Source: Phlebotomus papatasi (taxonomy: Eukaryota > Arthropoda > Insecta > Diptera > Psychodidae). Taken from it: a stretch of 64,000 nucleotides of DNA. The position numbers and the translations under genes were made by a program. Shown here in pieces: positions 11,301 to 19,282 of the stretch (positions are counted from its first letter, which is position 1; each line of letters starts with the position of its first letter). The stretch is from positions 83,266,627 to 83,330,626 of the forward strand of contig NC_077223.1 in NCBI RefSeq assembly GCF_024763615.1, in the 5' to 3' direction. Under the pieces are notes generated by a model that saw only the letters and a list, made by a program, of their open reading frames with translations, made no database searches and was not told the origin of the DNA.

Positions 11301-14300
11301 TTTTTTAATTTGCGGTTGGTGAACCCGAAGAAATGCGAGATTTTTTTTTTGTTTTGTGAGAAGAGGAGTTCGATGGCGATGAAAAAAGGTTGCCAAAAGG
11401 AGACATCCCTTTTAATAACTCGAAGGAAGAGGCGCAGTCGGAGCGGTTGTAGAAGAGATGTGTAGAGTAGCAGGTGGTTGGTTGGTGGTTGATGGTGATG
11501 GTAGAGCAGAGGAGGGATCGATGTTCGATGAACGACGAACAATTTTTATTTTACATGAACTCTCCTCGAAGGCTTTTTTTATTTGAAGAGGAGCAAAAAG
11601 TTGAGGAGATTTGGCTCGCCGATCAGGAAGATTATTCTTATTATTATTTTTTTTTTTTTATTGTGGAGAGTAACTTCATTTGAAGCTACTCCGTCTTCCT
11701 TTTTTCCCTTCTCTGCCTCTCGTGCAAGCAACATTCAATAGCAATGATGATGATGGGTTCAGGGAAGTATCACATTTTCATGCACTGGAACTTCTCTATC
11801 AATTCGTGGCACTTATTTACTTTCAAATTTGCATTTTATACCTTTGCTTACTTCCGATTTATAGCTCGCTAACATATTTTAGCACTTCATTAAATTATTT
11901 GATGCGTTTGGGCATGTAATTGCTTTATGATTGAGACTTGAATTTTTAATAAATAAACAATGTATTCTCATTACAAATAATTTCAAGTCATGAAAGAAGC
12001 TACGAATGTCGGTCTTCCAAAAGCAGTCTAATTGCTTATGTTGAACGATAGCCAAATTCGGAAATGAACTTTTGAAGACTTGGTGATTTTAAGTACGATA
12101 CGTGAAACCGATCATTAGGCCTCACTAGCCGCTCTGTCCTTACAGAATTAATCTATTATTTGGAAATCATCTTGATTACCAACTGTGATCTTCGAAAACA
12201 ATCCTTTTTTGTTCTTTAGCTATGTTCGAATTTTGACAGTAACCATTGCAGTAACATAATTAAGTCTATGAAAACAGTCTGATCACTAGAGTGTAAGGCT
12301 GTTCAATTTCTTAATAACCCCTTAAAGAGTGACTGATCTTCATTTTGAAATTTGATACAAGTTACTTTGCCTGTTGGTTTATCGAAATCGAAAAGTACTT
12401 ATCATTCGGTCTTTAATTCCGAATTAGTTGTTTTGATCGTTTCTATCCGAACATCCGAAAAGAGTTGTTATTTCTCTTTGAATGATTCTAACTGTCTCTA
12501 CTACACCCGGTTCCTATTCCAGCCTTCGGTTTCAGTTTTTGTTGAAGAAAGTCCGGAATTCTCGTTATAGAAAATTAATAGCAGTCAGTCTGAAGCACGT
12601 CTTCAAACGAACGTAGTGAACTTTTGATACTGCTTATCTATCGCCTGTTATACCAGTTATACTTTGTTCTGCAGCCTAGTTCGTATTTTAACTATAACAT
12701 AATTAAGTCTATGAAAACAGTGATCACTAGAGTTTAAGACTGCTCGAATTTTTAATAAACCCTTGAAGAGTAACTGATCTTCATTTTGAAATTTGATACA
12801 AGTTACTTTGCTCGCCGGTCTTTCGAAATCGAAAGCACTGATAATTCGGTTTTCAATTTCGAATCAGTCATTTTGATCTAGCTCGAGCCACAGTTCCTGA
12901 AAGATAGTTTCTCTTTGAGATCGATTCGTCCCAATCATCCTTACTATACTCAGTTCCCATTTAGATCTGCCCGAGCATCGGTTTTCCATGAACTCATGCA
13001 ACTCTACGATCTTCAAATTTTTGTTAAGGATAGCGCGGAATTCCCTTTATAGAAAATTAATCAAATCAATCTGTTGTGTGTCATCAAGCGATCGTAGTAA
13101 ACTGTTGGTAGTGGATTTCTTTCCTCTGTTGTACCAGTTATACCTTATTCTGCAGCTTCGTCCGATTTTTAACAATAACATAATTAAGTCTCTGAAAACA
13201 GTCTCTTTCAAGATTGCTACAAGAAATTAGCACCATTGCCTATTCAAAGAGAGTCACGAACCTGGGGGCTTTGATTGTGCTTTCGGAATAACTCGTCGAA
13301 TGTTCAAACTCCCACCTAGCGTAACTAAAGCGATAGCCAGCAACGAGTTTTCTGTTCGAAATACCGCGACGGTGACGGCCTCCCAAATGTTCAGAAATCT
13401 GTGGCTACTAAGGAGAACTATTGCTTTTTCCACCGTAAGAATTTACATTAAAGCGAACCCTGTTCCGAACACGTTCGTTGAACAGCGTTCCGATACGGAA
13501 CTTTCGTTGCTAGGTATCGTAACTTGAGGTTAGCCGCCGTTATAGCACCCCTCAGTTACCACTCCAGCTGGACAATAATTGGTACCATTTGCTTAGAAGA
13601 GTCTTCGTCAGGACAAGCTTTCGCCCTCCAACATTCCCATCAACTGCTAAACAAGGAACGCTATAACTTTGAATTTTAGGATCTTTACCGATTCGTTTTC
13701 TAACTCTGCTGTTCTATCCTAGCAGATTCGAAGTTCTTACGTTTTTCGTCCATCAAAAACATTGCAAGACCCAAAAATACCATCAAATCCTGAAACAAAC
13801 TTATTAGAACTTACTGATCTTCAATCCCAAGATCACCCAGAAGTTTGATCTCCTCCAGGGCTCCTATCGATCCAGGATCCTTTCCCTGAAAGTATGCCAG
13901 CCCCCCTAGAAAAGTGCCACGTTTTGACGAGATTTGGATAAGGTTTGTTGTGTTTGGGAAGAGATAAGTGAAGGAATGCATCTGTAGGGAAGAGAGAGAG
14001 AGAGAGAGTAGAAGCGAAGGATGGTCCAGTAGACAACACATGCTCTCAGATTGGTTGGTTTTGCGCCCTGGGAGATCGCCGAATGGTTTTTTTTGTTCGG
14101 TTGACATTTTCAGGAGTCGGCGGGACGAGACGACACGCGAAAAAGTGGCGACGATTGCGTCGAGGAAGAGACGAGGATGCCAATCCCAAAATGGACTACT
14201 AATTGATCTTCGTCCAAATTATAGGAAGCAGTCAACACTCATTTTTTTTGTTGACGCATCCAGGAGGACGAATTCAGGTGATGGCGAAGAGTGGGAGAAA

Positions 14301-17300
14301 AAGGCGAGAAAGTAGTTTGGCAATTGTAGCTACGGTAGATGTGTACTTGTGGATGTTGTGATGATTGTGGTGGTTGTGGATCATGGAAGAGAGCATCCTG
14401 AAATTTTTACGACACACTCCATTTTAAAATCACACATTTTTCTACGTGCTTCAATTGTTTTCTTATGCAAAAAAAAAATTATCAAAAAAAGTTATCAAAA
14501 GTGTAGAAAAAATATTTACTGCGAGGAAAAATATCGTTCCCTTTTCTTTCTTTTTTTTTTGTCTGAGAAATTTTCCTCGCAGCAAACAATGGTCTTCGAA
14601 CTGGTTTTTTTTCTATCATTTTTCTTGTGTGTGCTTCATAAGTTTGAAAACAAAATCATGTTTTGCTCAATTGAATTGCAAATTGGGTGTGTTTGTTTTA
14701 ACTGGGTTACCTGTTTGGGCCAAAGAAGTCCAAAGAGGTGTAAAAAGTATGGTACAATTATCATCTACGTCTAATTTTAGTGTATCTCCACAGATAAAAT
14801 CATACAGAATTTTTTTTTCTTTTTGAATAGATGAAACAAAAGTGAAAATATGAGAGTGAAACATTACAAATTTTAGCAATTAATGCAAATACAATGCTAG
14901 GTATGAGAATTGATCCAAGAAAAAATATTAACATAAAGTTTTACACTGAAAATATTATCAAATAAAATAAAAAGCTTACTTCATTTCAAAGCTGTAAAAG
15001 AAAAATTAGAAAAACGTTCAAATATCTACAATTTCGAAAAATTTTCAAACTAGTAATTTAAGGTTATTCAATTTCCTTCTCTATGTTATAACAAATTTTT
15101 ATATATTAAAACTAAATCTTCAAATCCGCTTTTAAAAAGTTGTTTTGGAAAGCTCGCGTGGAGTATAACAACCCTTCTGACACCCCAACTTCATCGGATT
15201 TAATCGAAGTTCCGATTAATCGAAAAATCGCTTTTCGAAAATTCAATGAGGGGTGATTTTTCGAAATCACCTCTATAATGGATAATAGCCCTGTGTTAAT
15301 CAATGAACGCATCGCACGCTGCCCAAAAATGAGTCTCCGGGATGTAAGCCCATTCAAGATGAAGGGCTGCCTTGAGCGGATTGACACTCTGGTATTTTTT
15401 AGTCATGACATTGACCAAGAAAATGTCCCCATTTGATGTCGAGAGAATTTGAATTCGTTGATCGTGGGGCCAAATTACGCTTGAAATCAATAACGAAAAG
15501 TTGTTGTTTGGCCAATATTCTTTGACGCGCAAATTCTGTAATGATTCCGAGGCTTACTGGAATCTCCACTATTCTTAACAGATTTTTTGTGTAGTCTACT
15601 ACTCATGGCTTCAAAACTTCTTCCAAGACAATTTCTCGATACATATTGATATTCATTTTGACCCCATAGTCCGAAAATACCAAAGGAAAACGATAATTTG
15701 ACATCGCGGAAGTCCATACCATAAAAAATTGTGGTCCTTGACTTCCGGTGGACGTTCAAATGTTGGAATTATAGTATGACCGTTCATAAGGTAGATACAA
15801 CTATTTTACTTGTTCACGGATTGATTAATTAGTTAATTTTGCCCATTAGAGCAATTGACAATTGACTTCGGCAATTGGCCTCTAACGGCCAAGTGAAGCA
15901 ATTCATTCACTTAATCGAGCATAACTTTTTCTTGAACATCGATAAAACTTTATGCTTTTTGGAATCTTTAAGGATTTATATAGAGGTCGTTTTAATATAT
16001 TTTTCGCGTAGTTATTTGCAATATGTGCGTCTCAGGGAGCGTTTGTCTAGAGCTATGAAGCGGATTTCGTTCAATTTGATTCTTCACCTAAGGGCGATGG
16101 TTGACAATGATGCAGTTTTTTTCGACATCCACCAAAATCTTATCATACTGACAATATTCATGTATCGAGTTATATTTCAGAATTCAATAAATTTAATCCC
16201 ATTCAGGTTTTGAAGGGGCCTTAATACGGGTTTCAGACCTAAGGGCCTTGACAGACTTGAGGATTAGCCGAGAGACGGCTTAGTGTAATTATATTCCAAA
16301 TAATGGTTTAACCACATTTCTATCATTTTCCACTAAGCCGTTTCTCGGCTTAAGTCCTAAGTGTGTCAAGGACCTAATGCCCTAGACACACTTACGACTA
16401 AAGTCCAGAGACGACTAAGCTAGTTCATAGCCAAGTCAGTTCCTGACACACTACAAATGAGGATTAGCATTCACTGGTATCCACAAAACATAACTTTCCT
16501 GGGTTTTTATGCAGATATTTCTACTGAAATGCACAAATACTCCTCTGAAAATTAAACTGTTTGTAATATCATGTCTCAGTACACGTCCAATAATTATTGT
16601 TAATTACAATTATTTGTGAGGTGGAAGCTAACTCGCGACTTAAGCCAATTTTGGCGAGTCTAGTGAATAATTCTTGTTGTTATACGTGAATTGTGAAGAA
16701 AATTTAAAAGTAGTTTCATTTTCAAAGGAATACTAGTGCATTTCAGTAGAAATATCTGCATAAAACCCACGAAAGTTATGTTTTGTGAGTGCCAGAAAAT
16801 GTTAAGCCTCGTTCGTTGTGTGTCAGGAACTGACTTGGCTATGAACGAGCTTAGTCGTCTCTGGACTTTAGTCCAGGACATAAGACTTGGCTATATGGCT
16901 TAACTGCTCTAATTTCTTATCAATTACGATTTTTCGGAAGAATTTACCTTAAGAGTGGATTATTACAGATAAGTAACCTATAGGGTTATCAAAAAGCATT
17001 AAAATTGTTCGCTATTTAGGATTTTGAGACCTTCGGGAACTGTGCTATACCTCTAATCTGAAGACTCCATTGGAACCTCTCCGCACAGAAAAAAATATTT
17101 TGTAGAAATGTTCGTAAATGTTTGTGAATTCCTATGGGGAGTGACAAAATGTTCGTGAATCGTATAACCCACAAACAAGTTCGTAAAAGTTTGTACTTTT
17201 TTCACAAACATTGTTCGTAACATTATCATTTGACGAACATTTTTTTTTGTACTTTTACAAACATTTGTTCGTAAAATTTTGCCATTTGTTCGTAAATGTT

Positions 17301-18376
17301 CGTCAGGAAAACAAACATTTACGAACAAATGACAAAATTTTACGAACATTTTACATAATACTTAGTTTAATGCTTGGAAGTTCCTAAAGAGCCATGGCTC
17401 AAATCCATTAAGAAGATTGAGATTAAGAAAATTGAGTTGTCCGCAGACAGTGCTCTTTCCCCTATTTTTCATTTTTAAATTTAGCTAGAAATTTTTATTT
17501 TTTTAATTAATCAAATTGAAAAATTAAATTTTAGATTTCAAATTCTTGAAAAACGCATTTTCCCTGAATTTTGTAAAATATCTTGATTGAACTCTTGTTT
17601 TTTATTTGTTTTAAAATTTATTTATATTATTTTACTAAAGAAAAAAGTCATCCTCAATAAGTTTATGAATTTTAATTTCTTTTTTAATTTAGCTTTTAAA
17701 TTCATATATTAGATTTTTACGCATTTTAAGGGATATTAATATTTTTTTTTGTGTGAGTAAAATAAATTTTTAGAGTGGACCAATTCTCATTGCCAGCAGT
17801 GTTTGCTTCTCAAAAGACATTTTAGCTTGATGAGATGAATGTGTTTTGTGCTTGACCAAAAAAGTGACTCTACAGAGTGAATTGTCCAGAGGAATATCCC
17901 ATCCCTGGGATATCCTTTCCCAAATTTCAGGACAATTCACTGGACAAAAATGAGTGAGCAAAAGTGGAGGCGTGAGATTCACTTAAATTAGGCAACATTT
18001 TACTCTACCTGCCCCTGTACCTATTGCGTCCACGGCGTCTATCGTCGCGTCGAGAGCGTCCCGAAGACATCTCTACCCGGATGCGAGTTCCGCAGCAGCG
18101 TCTGCAATTAAAGAAAATTGGGTCATTTCCGCGGAAAATCGTTCAAGTGCGAATTCTTTTATCTTACGTTCCGTCCAAGCCACGAACCGCATCTTCAGCA
18201 TCGCGTCTGTCCTCAAATTCAACAAAGGCGAAACCTGGAGGATTCCTGGCCACCCAAACATTCCTCAGTGGCCCATATTTCCCAAAAGCACTCTCGATTT
18301 CGTGCTTGGACGCAGATGAACCCAAATTCCCCACGTAAACTTTGCACTGAAGATCCCACTCACGGTAGCGAGACAT
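5308..18376 (-). CDS. Rbp1: SR-family splicing factor Rbp1 (SRSF3/SRSF7 homologue), three coding exons
   Basis: Coding exons on the minus strand are 18376-18168, 18101-18009 and 5398-5308; phases join cleanly (GGAAC|A and AG|A) to give 393 bases, 130 residues plus stop. All introns are GT..AG. The protein is a small nuclear SR protein that binds exonic enhancers and recruits the spliceosome. Residues 1-82 form one RRM with RNP2 VYVGNL (13-18) and RNP1 GFAFVEF (48-54); the block RCCGTRIRVEMSSGRSR follows, and residues ~88-130 are an arginine/serine-rich tail ending SRSDSRDRR. There is no zinc knuckle, so it resembles fly Rbp1 and SRSF3 rather than x16/SRSF7. Intron 1 is 66 bp; intron 2 is 12.6 kb and full of repeats. 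The exon 2 donor (AG|GTAGAG) is weaker than consensus, and a candidate poison exon lies downstream in intron 2. The start is the first ATG and agrees with family length at the N-terminus. Confidence 0.92.
5399..7653 (-). other. Rbp1 intron 2, 3' part: no gene seen
   Basis: AT-rich intronic DNA. I see no gene and no clear repeat termini in it, apart from the splice acceptor (TTTCCACAG) directly before the last Rbp1 exon. Confidence 0.45.
7654..8733. mobile_element. Non-autonomous pogo-derived element with TAGGGGAA termini
   Basis: The ends are inverted repeats of about 30 bp: TAGGGGAAATGCTTCTAATT at the left and, reverse-complemented, TAGGGGAAGTGCTTATAATT at the right, each followed by TTG(T/G)(A/-)CAG-like sequence. 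About 1.08 kb lies between them, too short for a transposase, but it retains a decayed pogo-type N-terminal domain on the plus strand. A second, inverted and interrupted copy of the same element is at about 58640-60531, which supports the boundaries. Confidence 0.78.
8200..8490 (+). pseudogene. Remnant of a pogo-type transposase N-terminus (psq-like helix-turn-helix)
   Basis: The ATG at 8200 opens MPGETKEHHLYVRDAV, then NALKGSRKGQRMSESARTWS, which resembles the pipsqueak-type DNA-binding domain of pogo/Tigger transposases (AL..GSRKGQxxSEAARTW). It stops after 43 codons. In another frame, 8374-8490 gives FPLHDQEEDLVRLVHKMKNN, the typical next segment of such transposases. The two pieces in different frames show decay; no DDE domain follows. 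Confidence 0.65.
8734..9072 (-). other. Rbp1 intron 2 sequence between two mobile elements
   Basis: AT-rich; nothing recognised. Confidence 0.4.
9073..9562. mobile_element. Foldback MITE with CACAGAAAAAAATATTTTGT termini, copy 1
   Basis: A 490 bp element that is an inverted repeat over nearly its entire length. The left end CACAGAAAAAAATATTTTGT pairs with the right end ATTTTTTCTGTG, and the arms carry many TTCGTAAA / TTTACGAA words plus the pair CGTATAACCCACAAAC / GTTTGTGGGTTATACG-like. The open reading frames in both strands here are a by-product of the palindrome. Other copies: 17094-17352 (right half missing) and 49615-50084 (complete). Confidence 0.85.
9732..10456. mobile_element. MITE with TATATAGTCATTCGAGGAGA termini
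   Basis: The left end TATATAGTCATTCGAGGAGA is matched exactly in reverse complement at the right end (TCTCCTCGAATGACTATATA, ending 10456); the match continues imperfectly (GATGGAA / TTCCAAC). The 725 bp between shows no transposase. Flanks beginning TATA hint at a TA-rich target duplication. Confidence 0.72.
10457..12221 (-). other. Rbp1 intron 2: no gene seen
   Basis: Intronic DNA with several homopolymer A/T runs and purine/pyrimidine-rich tracts (11000-11700). Several overlapping open frames occur on both strands around 11190-11680 but have biased low-complexity composition and no recognisable domain. Confidence 0.4.
12222..13220. repeat. Three diverged tandem repeats of about 450-480 bp
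   Basis: Unit A (12222-12670), unit B (12671-13151) and a partial unit C (from 13152) share long blocks in the same order. These include TAACATAATTAAGTCTATGA (12254, 12697; one change at 13178), GATCTTCATTTTGAAATTTG followed by ATACAAGTTACTTTG in A and B, TATAGAAAATTAAT, and TACCAGTTATAC near the end of A and B. The units are non-coding on inspection. They lie in Rbp1 intron 2 just downstream (transcriptionally) of the candidate cassette exon. Confidence 0.75.
13221..13810 (-). other. Rbp1 intron 2, relatively complex sequence next to the candidate cassette exon
   Basis: Less AT-rich than the rest of the intron. A 75-codon open frame on the plus strand (13300-13527) has no recognisable domain. 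No repeat found. Confidence 0.35.
13815..13981 (-). other. Rbp1: Candidate poison cassette exon of Rbp1
   Basis: On the minus strand a long pyrimidine tract of CT repeats ending CCCTACAG stands before 13981, and a perfect donor (GTAAGT) follows 13815, bounding a 167-base exon that is clearly more GC-rich than its surroundings. Spliced after Rbp1 exon 2 (which ends in phase 2), it reads 24 codons and meets TAG at 13908-13906, about 91 bases before its own 3' end. Inclusion would therefore remove the RS domain and is predicted to send the mRNA to nonsense-mediated decay; its length also shifts the frame. SRSF3 and other SR genes use such exons for autoregulation, which is established for the family; that this one is used is inference. 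An alternative view is a coding exon in another frame (it reads GTFLGGLAYFQGKDPGS), but no exon of suitable phase was found to join it. Confidence 0.6.
13991..14009. repeat. GA dinucleotide run
   Basis: A short (GA)n run. On the minus strand it is the CT-rich polypyrimidine tract of the candidate cassette exon acceptor. Confidence 0.8.
14518..14584 (-). repeat. Stem-loop with CTGCGAGGAAAA arms in Rbp1 intron 2
   Basis: CTGCGAGGAAAA at the left and TTTTCCTCGCAG at the right are exact reverse complements separated by about 40 bases. It lies about 0.5 kb upstream (transcriptionally) of the candidate cassette exon. As RNA it would form a 12-13 bp stem. The minus-strand arm TTTTCCTCGCAG also looks like a splice acceptor. 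Confidence 0.6.
14585..16243 (-). other. Rbp1 intron 2: no gene seen
   Basis: Intronic. Minus-strand open frames around 15112-15759 are short and overlapping in different frames; the region is moderately complex and could be an unidentified decayed mobile element, but no domain was recognised. Confidence 0.35.
16244..16377. mobile_element. Palindromic MITE, inverted copy of the family at 2586-2716
   Basis: GGCCTTGACAGACTTGAGGA at the left pairs with the right end AAGTGTGTCAAGGACC; the centre ATTCCAAATAATGGTTTAAC matches the reverse complement of the copy at 2586-2716. About 134 bp, non-coding. Confidence 0.78.
16385..16880. mobile_element. Long foldback element related to the adjacent MITE
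   Basis: GACTAAAGTCCAGAGACGAC (about 16396) is matched in reverse complement at about 16854-16873, and the arms continue through AGTCAGTTCCTGACACAC to an inner pair containing ATTTCTACTGAAATGCAC / GTGCATTTCAGTAGAAAT. A 500 bp hairpin with a ~150 bp centre. Its outer end (GACACACTTACGACTAAAG) resembles the ends of the 130 bp MITE beside it, so it is probably a longer member of that family. Confidence 0.75.
17094..17352. mobile_element. Foldback MITE with CACAGAAAAAAATATTTTGT terminus, copy 2, truncated
   Basis: Matches the left half of the element at 9073-9562 from CACAGAAAAAAATATTTTGT through the TTCGTAAA-rich arm, turns over at about 17300, and breaks off after 17352 without the outer part of the right arm. 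Confidence 0.82.
17353..17875 (-). other. Rbp1 intron 2, 5' part
   Basis: AT-rich intron; nothing recognised. Confidence 0.4.
17876..17941 (-). promoter_or_regulatory. Nested stem-loop just downstream of the Rbp1 exon 2 donor
   Basis: An outer stem of 12 perfect pairs (AGTGAATTGTCC at 17876-17887 with GGACAATTCACT at 17930-17941) encloses an inner hairpin (ATATCCCA at 17894-17901, loop TCCC, TGGGATAT at 17906-17913). On the Rbp1 transcript it begins 67 bases after the exon 2 donor, whose GTAGAG is sub-optimal. The structure could modulate use of that donor; this function is inference. Confidence 0.6.
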
Positions 18377-18782
18377 TTTCTACGGTTTGTAGCTGCCTGA
18401 AATATACCGTAAAACAGGAGGAACTTGAGTCAAGAGACAAAGAGGCGAAATTCAACGCAAAAGAAACTCTTCCAAGGACGCATTTGGAAAGTGGCTGAGA
18501 ATCAAATATGGCGGTGACGCCCAAAAATATGGAACACATTTCTGAATTGAATTTTTCAGTCACTTCCTGAACGTTTCCTTGGAAAAACTCACAGGAAATG
18601 TATATTGTGAGAATTAAACTATAAATTAGCAGTAAATCTAGAAAGATTTTTCACCTTTTTCTGTTGATAAATCAGCAAGAAATAAGAGAAAGCACTGTGA
18701 CCACAACTTTTCCACTTAATACCTGACTGAGCTGACTGACAACTGAATGACAGCGAGCACGCTTCCCTGAATGCTTTCGGAG
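18377..18782 (-). promoter_or_regulatory. Rbp1 5' leader and presumed promoter region, cut by a gap
   Basis: The sequence upstream of the Rbp1 start up to the gap must hold the 5' UTR and probably the promoter. No TATA box was recognised with confidence. No gene is encoded in it. Confidence 0.4.
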
Positions 18783-19282
18783 NNNNNNNNNNNNNNNNNN
18801 NNNNNNNNNNNNNNNNNNNNNNNNNNNNNNNNNNNNNNNNNNNNNNNNNNNNNNNNNNNNNNNNNNNNNNNNNNNNNNNNNNNNNNNNNNNNNNNNNNNN
18901 NNNNNNNNNNNNNNNNNNNNNNNNNNNNNNNNNNNNNNNNNNNNNNNNNNNNNNNNNNNNNNNNNNNNNNNNNNNNNNNNNNNNNNNNNNNNNNNNNNNN
19001 NNNNNNNNNNNNNNNNNNNNNNNNNNNNNNNNNNNNNNNNNNNNNNNNNNNNNNNNNNNNNNNNNNNNNNNNNNNNNNNNNNNNNNNNNNNNNNNNNNNN
19101 NNNNNNNNNNNNNNNNNNNNNNNNNNNNNNNNNNNNNNNNNNNNNNNNNNNNNNNNNNNNNNNNNNNNNNNNNNNNNNNNNNNNNNNNNNNNNNNNNNNN
19201 NNNNNNNNNNNNNNNNNNNNNNNNNNNNNNNNNNNNNNNNNNNNNNNNNNNNNNNNNNNNNNNNNNNNNNNNNNNNNNNNNN
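18783..19282. other. Assembly gap of exactly 500 N
   Basis: A run of 500 N. The round size suggests a scaffolding placeholder, not a measured distance. It borders the satellite array directly, so the array probably extends into it. Confidence 0.98.

Noticed and set aside
11163..11542. Minus-strand open frames with His/Pro/Leu-rich peptides
   Set aside because: Low-complexity composition in purine/pyrimidine-biased intron, overlapping in two frames, no domain or splice context.
13300..13527. A 75-codon plus-strand open frame in a less AT-rich part of Rbp1 intron 2
   Set aside because: No domain, no clear splice sites or promoter; it may be chance.
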